The notes under the pieces are model-generated. The model was given only the letters and a program-made list of their open reading frames with translations, made no database searches and was not told where the DNA came from. 64,000 nt of DNA from Monilinia fructicola (taxonomy: Eukaryota; Ascomycota; Leotiomycetes; Helotiales; Sclerotiniaceae), in assembly GCA_008692225.1 (NCBI GenBank), contig VICG01000003.1, positions 3,221,501 through 3,285,500 on the forward strand, given 5' to 3'. Shown piece after piece: positions 1-11,900 of this stretch (position 1 is its first letter; every line of letters starts with the position of its first letter). Position numbers and translations under genes: made by a program.

Positions 1-1244
1 CCAAGACGATCACTATGTTCACTATCGATGAAGCGCAATATATTTTCCGGTTTTATATCACCATGACGCCAATTTTGAGTATCAGAATCTGTGTTTGCGT
101 CCAGGCTTGCTGGATCAGAAGAAAACGAAATGGCTGGTACTGTTCTGTCCATTGCGAAATCTTCAGTGAAAGTAGAGACGTACGTGCTATCTTTAGATTG
201 TTTCCTGACTTCAAGGGGCCTATCTTCCCCATCTATACTGCTGCGTGGTGGATGTGCCTTGAACGGCAGTGTAGATTCACTTGTGCAACTTTCGGCTGAT
301 TGAGCTTTAGTAGAATGCATCGCCATAAGAGCGCCTGATAACCCATATATCTGTTCTATCATATCTTTGATTCGACGACGAGATTTATTGACGTCCGAAT
401 GGTTCACTTGGGGTGTAGGATGGAGCTTCCAGAAATCCAGGAGGCTTCCACCGTCTGCCCATTCAAGCACAAGATGGTAAGCGTCGTTTTGAGAACTCTT
501 TGCGATTTGTCGATAGGCGCCAAAAGCTTCGATGATATTGTCGCTCTTTCCATTTAGTTGTTCATGTGCTCTTGCCTCGCGCTCCCATTCTCTATTGATT
601 TCATAGCTACGATCATCGATACTTTTCAGTTTTTTTAGCGCAACTTTGAATGTCCTGTCCGGCACTTTGATTTTGTTTTGCTTGCTGGCCAGCATCTCCA
701 CACATCTAACTTCGCTAAAGTGGCCGTTGCTTGATGGAGTCTGCGATCCATCGAATGCCCGAAACGGCAGGATTCGATCATTCTCAAATTCGTATTTGAA
801 TATATTGACATCAAACATGGGAACGATAAAGGGCATTCTTTTGGTTTTAAAATCGTCAATCGTGATCTCGTTCCAAAGTTTGTGTTTGAGATAGGATTCA
901 TCAAGTTTTTGAGAAGCTAATAAGGTATCACTGAATCCACATGCCATCAGGTAATTCATAATTTCCTGGCGATCTTTGCAGTCAGAGAAGACTTGAAGCA
1001 CTGTCGAAAATGTCTTCTTTGCATCGCTGAGCGCATAATTGACCAGTGATGAGACTTCATGACCAGCACCAAGCGCATTGTGTATTGCATCTGTCGTTAA
1101 AAGCCTTTCATACTCCTCGTCTGGGAAGTAATAGCCTTCGGGAGATATGCCAGTGGAATTGTTCTTCACAACTTTGTAGATGTCGAGGTTAAGGGTATCT
1201 GCGGGTAGAGGCTGTGTAGTTACAGCAGGTTCGGTATGTTCCAT
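1..1244 (-). CDS. Fungal serine/threonine protein kinase, N-terminal part (cut by window edge)
   Basis: The frame is open from an ATG at 1244 down to the window edge, giving 414 codons. A kinase N-lobe is visible: a glycine-loop-like GHFSEV, then a VALKKL motif carrying the likely ATP-binding lysine, then a hinge-like LVLEWADGGSLLDF. The catalytic loop HGDIKPEN lies at residues 394-401, with Asp396 the expected base and Asn401 the expected metal ligand. HGD replaces HRD, a change also seen in other fungal kinases. About 85 polar, Ser-rich residues are inserted between helix E (SGALMAMH) and the catalytic loop. The first 150 or so residues match no domain I recognise. A 50-bp intron with canonical signals (1312 to 1263, branch CTAAC, acceptor CAG) lies just upstream in the presumed 5' UTR. 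The activation segment and C-lobe are outside the window. Substrate unknown. Confidence 0.8.
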   Translation of the reverse strand, partial: MEHTEPAVTTQPLPADTLNLDIYKVVKNNSTGISPEGYYFPDEEYERLLTTDAIHNALGAGHEVSSLVNYALSDAKKTFSTVLQVFSDCKDRQEIMNYLMACGFSDTLLASQKLDESYLKHKLWNEITIDDFKTKRMPFIVPMFDVNIFKYEFENDRILPFRAFDGSQTPSSNGHFSEVRCVEMLASKQNKIKVPDRTFKVALKKLKSIDDRSYEINREWEREARAHEQLNGKSDNIIEAFGAYRQIAKSSQNDAYHLVLEWADGGSLLDFWKLHPTPQVNHSDVNKSRRRIKDMIEQIYGLSGALMAMHSTKAQSAESCTSESTLPFKAHPPRSSIDGEDRPLEVRKQSKDSTYVSTFTEDFAMDRTVPAISFSSDPASLDANTDSDTQNWRHGDIKPENILRFIDSEHSDRL

Positions 1245-4200
1245 CACGCTTCGATTTTCAACCTGAAGTTTCTTGTTAGTGAGACTTCAATCAGCAAGCA
1301 GTATTTCCTTACCTTGCTTGAGAGTTGATGAATTTTTGTTTCAGTCAGGTCAATGTAGCCTTATGAATATTGGAAGGAAATTATTACAGACCGGGTGAGG
1401 CTTATAAAATGGCGCCAAAAGAACTGGATTGAGACTACCATCTTGGAGACTCGTTATTTTAAGAGCAGGCTGAGATTACGGAAAGATGTATTCGAATTTC
1501 AAGTTGAGAGTCGGCTGTATTTGGTAGAGCAAACTCTTTTCATGAGAACAAACAAGCTTGCAGAATATCTGCAAGCCAAATACTCCTAGCTTCCCAGGAT
1601 ATCTCATTAATATAGTAGAAGTTTGATAATCGGTGTGCAGAGTAATATGCATATCTGGATGAACTATTGGAGCATTCCAAATCTTTTGGTAAGCCTCATC
1701 TCTCTAGAATGCTGAAAATGAACACGGTTGTTGAACAAGGATCTTATTGATCGACCAAATCATTAAAAATTTGAAAATATTAAAGAATATTTTTATTTGT
1801 TTTATAAACCGAAATTTGATATATGGAATGTATTATAAAAATATAGAAAATTCAAGAATTTAAATAAAATAACTTTTTATACTATAAGTATTTTCAAAAG
1901 CTATTTTGACTTGAAATAATCAATCAAATTGAACTATTCATGGTATATATAAGCCATCTAAAGTATTGATTTCTCATATTCTGGGGATATGCACGGGTTA
2001 TCTTACTGTACGTGTTCATATCCAGCCTTCTAAGGGAGGGATAGATCCATCTAGATCGACGGCAGGGCAGTGACGGCACGGGGTGTCCCATACTTAAAGC
2101 CCTGTGATACGCATGCAATGGATACTTGCATGATCATCCAACTGAAGAATTCCTCAAGCCTTGAATGTACGAACATGGATCCTTGAATCGGAATTTACCA
2201 AGATGGATTGGTCAAATCGATACATTTGAAGGCGTAAACATGGCTTCGTACAAGAAGGAAGATAGATGCTCGTGCCCTTTGTGTATTCGGTCACATTGCC
2301 CCAGTCATCAAAGGCAATATATGAACTCTCGACAAGGCTGAGCATTGGTTGTTTGTATTACAACTACCCCTCCAGTCAGTAATAATGCCATTCAATAATA
2401 ACGCCACTCAGTAATGATGCCACTTATTCGTAATTCCAATCAGAAAATCCCAGATCTCTCTCGACTTTTATTCTCCGAAGTCAACGTTGGATGCTGAGGC
2501 TAACCTCGAGCTCAATCTGAATCCATCTGCAAAAACCACCAAATAAAGCATGATTCGTCATTGTCATCGATTGGAGATTCTCGAAACAAACATTCTGATA
2601 AGAAACACATCAAAAACTCAACGCTGGTGAGGATGTCTTGTTGTCCGATTATGCTCAAGCTCCAGGTGGTGGGGGATATGCTGGCAGGGTGGATGAACGT
2701 GCCCTGGCGCTAACCTTAATTGACGCGAGGTAGAAATCTCACGTGGCATCGCATATTCCACGATTCATCGTTACCAGTCTACATCAAGCATTACTGGCAT
2801 CCCAAAGATCAGTCGCGCGTCTCATTATCATAGCTGCACTCAGAGAACCCCAGTTCTCGCTGAAGGCATGATGTGTAAGGTCTGTCATCACATGACATAC
2901 CATGGCTACGATGGTTCTCTCAATTCTTGGCAACGAACTCGCTAACGCAAGTCCAGCATCGAATATCCCGAGTCTTCATATGCACAAACAAGAGGAGATC
3001 CGTATAAGAAGATCTATGATGATATTATCTAACCTCTTCGATCTTCTCCCGTATCAACACTAACTCGAAACATATACACGATATGACCCCCTTCTGCCAC
3101 AACAATTAACCCCCGGTCCTCTGTCCAGTTTCGCCCCCTTCCCACATTTTCAACGACATGATTATCCTGCATTGGAATCAACCTGGCACCATCCAAGCAA
3201 GCCCCCGGGCCATCTTTCTTCGCCATAATCGATGAAGTGGATCAAAGGCCCCCCAAACGAATTCTCCATAAATCCTTCCTCTCAAACCCAGCCCAGATGT
3301 TTCCCCCTTCAGACCATCCATCTCAATACCGCCACCACAACCCACGAATCCAAGCTACAGCCATCGTATCGAACACAAAATCCAACATTACCTGCATTTG
3401 TATTTCTAACTCTACATTCTACAGCTCCCTCCCCCTCAACCAAAATTCCCCACTCCTCCAATCCACAGTGCATATCCCCCTCCCCTCTCACTAAAGGCCG
3501 CTGTAAAAGCGCAACGAGAATGCCCCCAAGGATTTAATAGTCCCATCCAAAAATCCTCCAATCCATCACCCAATCCCCCAACCCATCACTCAAACCCCAA
3601 ATACCGCGATGAATTTATCCTTGGGTGAACGGACGAGTAAGTGAATTAAGAAGAGAAATCGAAGGAGGGAGGTTTAAAGTAAGTATTGAATGCAGATTCC
3701 AGTGATTGATCAAGAATTTTCTATGCCACGATTTGCGACGATAAAAAGGCAAGGTGAAGAAATGCACGATGTCAACCTTTACCAAACGGTGAATGCCTAG
3801 GTTCATATGTTCGAATCGGATAGTTAGACGAGAGGATCCGAAAGGAACGAAAAGTATATATGGGCGCTATGAGGTTGTAATTTTATCTCATTACATTCTT
3901 GGCCGTGTGCTTGCGAGCTTGATAATATATAATATAATATAACAAAGTTATGCATGTGCATTCCATCCAAGCCTTCATCCTCTAACCATCGCTTCGCTCC
4001 TTTAAAAACTCGCCTAATCATATACTGCCATCGCCACCCAGGTTCCCAACCCCCTCCCCTCAATCAGTCCTCATTCAATCGTCCTACACGTATATCATAA
4101 AAGCCAGTTGAGCCAGCGATGAACGACGCAAGAAAGCAAGCAAATAGCCAACAAGTTAAAACAGCCACAGCAGTACTCCGAATCCCTAACCAGCCAGAAA

Positions 4201-4416
4201 CACCTTAGTCCATAGGCTAAGTAGAGCTACCAGAGCATTTCATTCCATGCACACCTCTGCCGCTCATCTAACCCAGACAGTGATATAATGAAGACTCCCG
4301 GAAAATCCCTAGATACAATTGAATGGAATGAAAATAAATGATAAATAGAAACAAATGAGGTATTTCATCAGGTTCTTGTTCTTGTCGGAATTGAAGACAA
4401 ATTCCCACTGGCGCAT
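1245..4416. other. Intergenic region with an A+T-rich block
   Basis: This is the space between the kinase start and the 3' end of the acetyltransferase fusion gene. It holds the kinase 5' leader intron (1263-1312) and an A+T-rich tract at about 1740-1935 rich in TATAA and AATAT, with no terminal repeats that I can find. The short open frames at 3029-3226 and 3615-4063 have no recognisable motif and no splice partners. I call no gene here. Confidence 0.6.
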
Positions 4417-6722
4417 TCACTCATGTGGAGGATAAAGACCCCTCATGACTCTTGCCGGATTGCCACAAACCACCGTGTAAGGCGGCACATCTCTCGTCAC
4501 AACTGATCCCGCACCAACTGTACTTCCCTTTCCAATAGTTCTTCCGGGCAAGATAGTAACACCACCACCAATCCAGCAATCCTCTTGAATGATAATTTTA
4601 ATTCCCTGGTTTGGTCCTCGGGAACCAAGTCTTCTCTTTGGGTCAGTATGTAGTTTCGCAGTATAAATGCTAACATTTGGCCCAATATTGCAACGATCAC
4701 CAATCTTAACTTCGCAAGTATCAAGAATCGTGCAATTCTTTCCAATTGCCACATCTTGCCCAATACTGATATTGTACCCATAATCGCAAGTAAATGGAGC
4801 TTCAACAACCACATTATCACCAACTTTGCCGACAGGAGTAACGGGAGACGCTTGAGTGGGAGAGATGACATGCTCGCGTGGTTGGAGAATATCACGGAAT
4901 TGGCGAGCTCTTTCTTCCGGTGATACACCATTATTAGGGTTGGTGCTATTGTTGAAACGCCAACAGGCTGTATTACAACGTTCACGCTCGAGAACTAATT
5001 CTTTGTCGAATGGGAAATAAGGGCGACCAGCTAACATTTCTTCCTTCTGAGTTCGTTGTCTGCTTGCAGGATGAGAAAGTGCCAACTGAGCTGCAACTTG
5101 AGCGCTACTATGAGGGCTATCAGGGTGAATCTGGTGATTTAGGAGGTTGGGAAGAGCAGAAGTTGGTTCACGAGCAGAATGGGGCGTTAAGGTATCTGGC
5201 TCAGGTCTCGATTCTTGTCTAGGAGGAAAATCATGGAGAGGTCCAGCGCGTGGATAATCAGCCTTGTATCGATCAGGATGGGCGCTATTTGCGCTCACGG
5301 GAGTTGGCGTTTGCTGTGGTCCATATCCTGATGCAGAAATTCGATTGTTTTCCGGACTTGTAATTGAAGCACTGGGTAAGGTAGTTGCACTTGCTTGATC
5401 GTCTCCATCCGTAATAGATCTGCTATGAGGATCTACACGTAAGTTCTGACCACGATATCCAGGTAATGGTTCCCTTCGAGGTGGAATTACAGGCTGATTT
5501 CCATATGGCGATTGCTGTGTATATGAAGGGTTCTCATAATCTGTTTTTGACTGTAATGGAACTGGGTTCTGTGTTCTTTCGAGCTTTGGGTAACAGCCTT
5601 GTCGCTGTTGATATCCTGAGCAAACGAATCCACCACGGAGACAATTGTTACCTGTATTTGATGTCAGTATAATTCGAGCAAAAACTCTCCAAGTAATTTA
5701 CATTCTGGCCTAGATTCATCGCATTTCTTCTTTCGTCTTCTGCACGTCATACAACCTGTCTTGGTCCGATTGCTAAAGTTTCTTTTTCGTTTTTTGAGAT
5801 CTGATTGCGCAGACAATTCCCGCCTCTCTTGACTGTATTCAGAATAAGGATCAGCGGATCTATCATCACCAGAAAGAGTACGACGTTCGTACTCATGTTG
5901 TTGCTGCGCATCAATATTTTGAGATGCTCTCTGTAATACCTCTCCGAGATGCTCGTCGGAGTCGATTTGAGAATGCTGAGGATATTGCCGGGAATTCCAC
6001 ATGTCATTAGGAGTCACATCCCTGGCTGAATCATTTGCTGACATGAAGGGTCTGTACTGGGAATCAGCAGTATAAGTCTCTCGGGAATCGACTTGAGGTT
6101 GAGATTTTGCTCGACCACTTGTCTCATCCCTAATTCCATCAGATTCGGTAGTTGCAGTGGTCGGTGTTGCTTTTGTGGAATTTGGCAGACCATGGTTGTG
6201 GTATGAATTTGCTGATGATGAGCTTTGATCCATCGAACCTGATCGTTTACGTTTGTGGGAAATCTCGTCAGAATAATGACTTGGATCCTGACTAGTGTTC
6301 ATTTGGCGATCCGGTAAATGAGTACGTTCTCCATTGGTTGAGGAAGGCCAACCTTGATCCTGAGTGGTTGTGATGGTCAATCTCTCGTGACCTGGAGGTG
6401 AGATTCGAGGCTGTCCATTTGATCGCTCATCGGAACCCCTCCTTAGAACTCCACTCGCATTCACACCATTACTATTCCCATTCCCATTGGTCGAAGGCGG
6501 GGTTTCAGTTTGATTTCTCCCATTGACTGCTGTAAATCTAGCTGTCGGTGATTCCGCCTGCTTATCTGCACCATCTGGACTTGCCATTTTAACAATATTT
6601 TGCGTAGTTTCTCTTCCCTTTTCACCGCTTGAATTGACAATCAAACTTTCTCGAGCTAAGTCCACAAGCTCTTGAGGTCCAAGAGGACTTTGTTCTGTAG
6701 TCATGGTGTTAGGCGCCTTCAT
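4417..6722 (-). CDS. Zn2Cys6 DNA-binding domain fused to a maltose/NodL-type O-acetyltransferase
   Basis: Two exons, 6722-5702 and 5651-4417, are joined by a 50-bp intron (5701-5652, GTAAAT donor, branch CTGAC, CAG acceptor). The intron splits a cysteine codon, and the spliced frame is 2,256 nt, or 751 aa. Residues 1-310 are low-complexity, rich in Ser, Asn and Gln. A textbook Zn2Cys6 cluster has cysteines at 324, 327, 334, 341, 344 and 351, preceded by a basic KKRKR stretch. A polar linker follows. At about 544-600 there is a maltose-acetyltransferase (Mac) cap, with EEMLAGRPYFPFDKE and an ERERC helix. At about 615-740 there is a left-handed beta-helix of hexapeptide repeats (CWIGGGVTILPG, IGKGSTVGAGSVV), with His675 in YTAKLHTD as probable catalytic base. 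Known family: acetyl-CoA-dependent O-acetylation of sugars. Inference: a nuclear protein, either a regulator with an enzyme-like domain or an active acetyltransferase. Its substrate and DNA targets are unknown. Confidence 0.9.
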
Positions 6723-8886
6723 TCAAGTTGATTTACCCTATTGCGACAGTGGAGGTTTTAGAAGTAAAAGGAGAAATTATCTCTTCGGCGGTTAAACGTA
6801 CGGTATAAGTGTTTTAGGTTATGGAATGATCCAATATGAGGGTTTGAATGAATTTTAAGAATTGGAGTGAAGATCACGTTCCTTCTTAAAATAGCAAAAA
6901 ACCCGCGCTTTCCAATCCCGACGAAAAATATCTCCCAAGTTCGATTTGTCGTGTTATCCTTCCATTCGTTGATTTTTTCCCCGTCCTTTTCCTTCTTGGA
7001 GAATTTTCTTGATTTCAAATTCAACAAGATCGCGAATCGTTCAGTGAGCGCCCTTGCTTTTAGGAAGAAGTCTCAGCAAGACCAAACGCGTGACCTTATC
7101 AACGCCGTTCCCCTTTGCTGAGATCCGTCGAGAAATGTGGAGACTGGATGGATGATGATGATGATGTGTGTCAATACCGAAAAAAAAACCACACCAGACA
7201 ATCTTTTGATTGATGATTGCGATGAAATTTTTTTTCTAAAGAAAAGCCCTTCACTCCTGTGATCTTGTCGGTTTGATTTTATCTCGTGTTCGGTATCCAG
7301 GAGATATCGTGATAGATTTTTTATGACCTTCTCTTTCAAGGGTCTGAGAGGTCAAATGAATAATTACAATCGATTATTGATGAATGTATTCTTTTTCTTG
7401 ACAATATATGTTGCCCGAGGTTGAGTCGAGTCAAATTTTTGAATCAAATCAATTGGCGCAAATGATCGAAGTATGCTTTTCTCTCTCTCAACGTGATATA
7501 GATAGAATTATACTTCATTCACGTGTATCCGAAGATGAGTTTCTTTCTTTTTGTCTTGAGATATACTTTTGGGTGAGTGATAGATTGGTCCAGCCAAATC
7601 GTAATCGCCTACGATGATGATGAGGATGAGGATGGGGATGATGAGGATGATGATGATGCTGATGATAATGATGATGGTTGTGGACAATCGATGATTGATG
7701 ATGGATGGTTGATGACTTTGCCTCACGGATCGTATTCCTTGACAATTGAAGTAGTACGAGATGGCGGTCAAAGGATGTTTCTGTTTTATGGTCGGTAAAG
7801 ATATATTTTATAAATAAAGATTTCCGCCTCTCGATGATGGAGAAAAGATGATTATTGTATTCGTTTTGATATGATTGTAGTTGTAGGTATAGATGGTTGT
7901 ATGTAAGTAAGTAAGTATGTATGTATCGTATGTATGTATGTCGTCAATAAACCGTCAACTTCCTTAAAATAGAAAATTGAATCGGGTATAGATGAAAAAT
8001 ACGATAGTATAAATTTCAAAGAGGTCTTGGTGAATAATTATTTTCTGAATCTCCGAGTCTCTCGATCCCTTCTTTTTTTTGCTCTCTCTTTCTGTCTGTC
8101 TGTCTTTCTTTCTCTTTTCTTTGACCCAGCAGAATGGTAACGAAGGGACGCAAAGAATCAGAAAGTATAGCTCGTTGGGGTAGTGTGGGAATATATTGAC
8201 CAGCGTCTGTTCTGTACTACAAATCGTCATGGGTTTGTTTTAGTGGCTTTAGTGGCTCTTTTTCTACCATGTTCCGCGTTTAGCTCGGTAAGATGAAAAC
8301 CCTCGGCGGTTGGAGCATTTACCATTCATTTCAGCTTGGGTGCATGAATGGGTGGATGAGCAAATGAGCGGATGAGTGGATGAATGAGTGGAGGTGGATG
8401 TGGGAGTACAGTAGGAAGGAAGGAGTACGGTAGTAACCAAAGTGGGAAGAAAAGAGAAATGGAAGGGCGGAGGAAGGGATGGAGAAGAATGTTTTCAAGA
8501 GAAGTAGGTAGGTACTAGGTAGATGAGTGAGTATAGATGAGATGGATGGATGGATGGAATGAATGGATGGATGGATGGATGGATGGTTAATCAGTAAGTA
8601 ACAGATAGTGAGTGTAGTAATGCAATAGACAAAGCATAGAAGAAAGATTGATCTAGAAAAATATTTTCTTTTCCCCCTCTCTACATACACATAGATTGAT
8701 TGATTGATAATTTAGTTTGGTGGAATTAAAAATATACTTTATTTGTAATAGACTTTAATATTTCTAATCAATATAATTATATATAATTTTAGTATATATA
8801 TATAGATAAACCAAGTGAGAAAAATAAAATATATATATATATTCTATCTTATTAACCTAATAAATAAATTTAACTACTCTCTTTAA

Positions 8887-8888
<2 letters not shown>
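6723..8888. other. Upstream region of the fusion gene with GAT, GTAT and GGAT simple repeats
   Basis: No gene is supported. The tract holds imperfect (GAT)n at about 7612-7678, (GTAA/GTAT)n at about 7901-7942 and (GGAT/GAGT)n at about 8340-8586. Open frames here encode only repeat-derived Asp, His or Ile runs. The first several hundred bases presumably contain the promoter and 5' leader of the minus-strand gene starting at 6722. Confidence 0.6.

Positions 8889-8976
<88 letters not shown>
8889..8976. repeat. (AAT)n microsatellite, about 29 units
   Basis: This is an uninterrupted AAT/ATA run inside a wider A+T-rich tract (about 8690-9000). It was seen directly in the sequence. Confidence 0.95.
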
Positions 8977-11900
8977 GATGATTCAATTCGATTTTCTTTG
9001 ATTTGATATTATTAGAAGCTGAATATAGACCATAGTATATAATATTTGTTAATGCTAGACTAGGCCACCGATGGACTTATATTCTCACTTCAAAGCTATT
9101 TATTTACCAATATCAATGACTGAATGACTATCTGACTCTTATTATTTTCACCGATTTCCACTTACATTATCATCATTCCGCGTCAGCACATTCTTTTTAT
9201 TATGGGATGAATGATTTGTTTGTTTGATTATATAGAGGGAGACAAATTCTTTTCGTGATACTTCTTAATTTTTGAATATTTCATTCGATATGTATTTGCT
9301 CAATCCATCAATTCGTTCAATCTTTTGGTTTATGATTGTTAGAACCTGACATCAAACATCCTACATACGTGCAACTCACAACTCACAACTCACAACTCAC
9401 AGCTCACAACTCACAACCTTACATTGCAACCTACACCGTAAGTTAGGAAATGTCGCTGGCTGGAAAAGTATACTGTATTGGCAGTGTTATCGTCAATAGA
9501 CATCCAATAATCCATCCCATTGAATGTTCAATGAATGACCTTGAATCCAGAGATGGATATTACCGAATCCACCGACTTGGGAAACTTACATATATTTAAC
9601 CTTGCCAACAAAATGATTCAAAGACCAGATGATATCCACTGGCACGTTGTTAGATTGTTGGGTTATTTATCGGAAAGATGGGAAACTCTTCCTTCCCCTT
9701 CCCCCTTCCCCCTTCCCCCTTTCCCCTCCCCCCGTCCTCGTCCCCTTCTCGTCCATTGATTCAATGACGATATAAACTTGCTCTTTGCAGTGCATATTCC
9801 TGGAGTCAATGTCAAAGTTTCTTGATGTCGGAGATTTTGCAAGGCTCAAATGATTAATTAAGATTATTAAAAATGATGATACGAAACCAGGATCACATAC
9901 ATCAATCACTTTAGACCTTGCTCTTCTTAACTTCCCTTTCTTTCTTAACCTTTACCTTATGGTCCTTACCTGACCATACCTGACCTTACCTGACCTTGCC
10001 TTTCCCTGCCTTTCCCTACCTAACCCCTTGTATCGGAAGGTGAGCTGAGCGGCTGCTCGCTTTTGCGCGATGATAAAACCCTCGTTCTACACTTCTCATT
10101 GGTTGCGTCTCAAGAAACTTACATCGGCGTCTATCTCGATTAGGCAAGGCTATATCAGTTTCTATGTGCACAAACCAAGTTCGGCAATAAGATTAGACCA
10201 AATATACTTTTGATCCTTTTCCTAAATGGGTTAAGCTTCATGATGTAAAAGTTAAATACTTGGTAGGTATCATTATTGAACCTGTAACAGTTTACAATCT
10301 CTCCCCCATTCATCATTCTTAGAATCTCATAATCTCATAATCCCACAATCTCATTATCTCATTATACCGGTGTACCTAATCACAATACGCGATGCCTACT
10401 GCTACTACTACTACTACTACCTACCTAGCATTCGAAGGCGGAAGTCATCCCAAGGAACAATTATCGATCGAGGCTGTGCTATGATATTTTCGCGTCACGT
10501 TGCGTCTCCATGACCCTATCATGTTTTCATCTGCAACTCAAAATCGCAATTCCTCCCATTCTCTGGTAACGACAGCTTTGACTTACCAGGTAGTATATCC
10601 AGTTGTTCTTCTAGCGCGTTGGCCAACATGAGACTTTCTTAAGCCTTAATGGTCGGCCGGCCCAAGAATTAGCCTAAGAAAAACCACGGTACTTGTTGAT
10701 TATACTGCAACATGATTTTTACATTGACCACCAGAAGGACCCGAGGGCTCAAGGACTCAAGAACCTAAATTTGCTTAGCTGGGAGTATTCTACCGCATGT
10801 CGGAAACCCTGCTTCCAGAGTTCAGAAGTCATTCATTCATTCATTCACTCACTCACTCATTCATCTAAGCTGGGAACGCGCATAAAACCCATCATCGTTT
10901 TGGCACACAATAAAAGAAAACAGGGTCAATGGATCAATGTGGGATGGATCCGGATGGATTACACGAAAGAAAATACTAATTAAGTTAAGCCATCGGCTCG
11001 ATTTGATGACTTGCTGACTTTCCCACTCTTACGGGCATGTTTTCCCCTCCCTCTCCCCTGAATTATGATGCCCGCAGTCATCAATCAACTGCGTCTCTAT
11101 GAAACAGAGGTCCGAAGGGATCACTGACAAGGATTATCGTACAGGAATAATAATAAATGCTCAGGATCACCAAGGTCCGTACAAGGATTAGCTGAACTCG
11201 ACTCTTGTTTTTTTTGGTCGAGTTAAGATGTTGATGCCATCATCAAATGCGGTATACGTCGACTCGAATTGGATTGTACGTACTTGACTTGTATGGTTTG
11301 ATATCGAAAGAACGTGAGTAATCTCTGGAATGTCACGATAAGTTTGGTATTTCTTCGGTGGCACAAGAGGCACAGAACTTTAAAAAAGGGTCTGGAATCT
11401 ACAATGAGATTGGACTGAAAACAAAAACCAATGAATTGGTCAGGCAGAGTTGACCCGCTTCCAGCGTTAACCTGGGCTTTATTCCTTGCCGAGCTGCGTC
11501 TACGTATACGAGGACATTGAAGCGCTGGAGAAGGTCTCGAAAACGGCCACACTAAAGCCGATCACAGATATAGTGTGCATGATGATGTTCCCCTCGATTC
11601 CTTAATCAATATCATGTCGTATTCTGTACCATGTTTCCCTTCTATTTTTCTTCAACAAGAAGGTTAAGTGAGGCCGCGGAGGCCACGGCTATCAAATGGC
11701 ACTGTCAGATGTTCTACACAGTAACTATACTGAATGCGGCCAACTAAATTCATGACTCCATTTCCAGTTCTAAAATTAGGAAAAGAGACAAAAGCTCGCA
11801 CCCAAGCAATCAAGGAAAGCCTTATCACTGCCGGTAGATACCGGTCATATACTACTCGTAACTCTATGTAACCTTTAATCGTTGGGCTTCCAAGGTTCTT

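Noticed and set aside
9361..9420. Short regularly repeated units suggesting a CRISPR-like array
   Set aside because: They are contiguous 7-bp repeats without spacers in a eukaryotic context.
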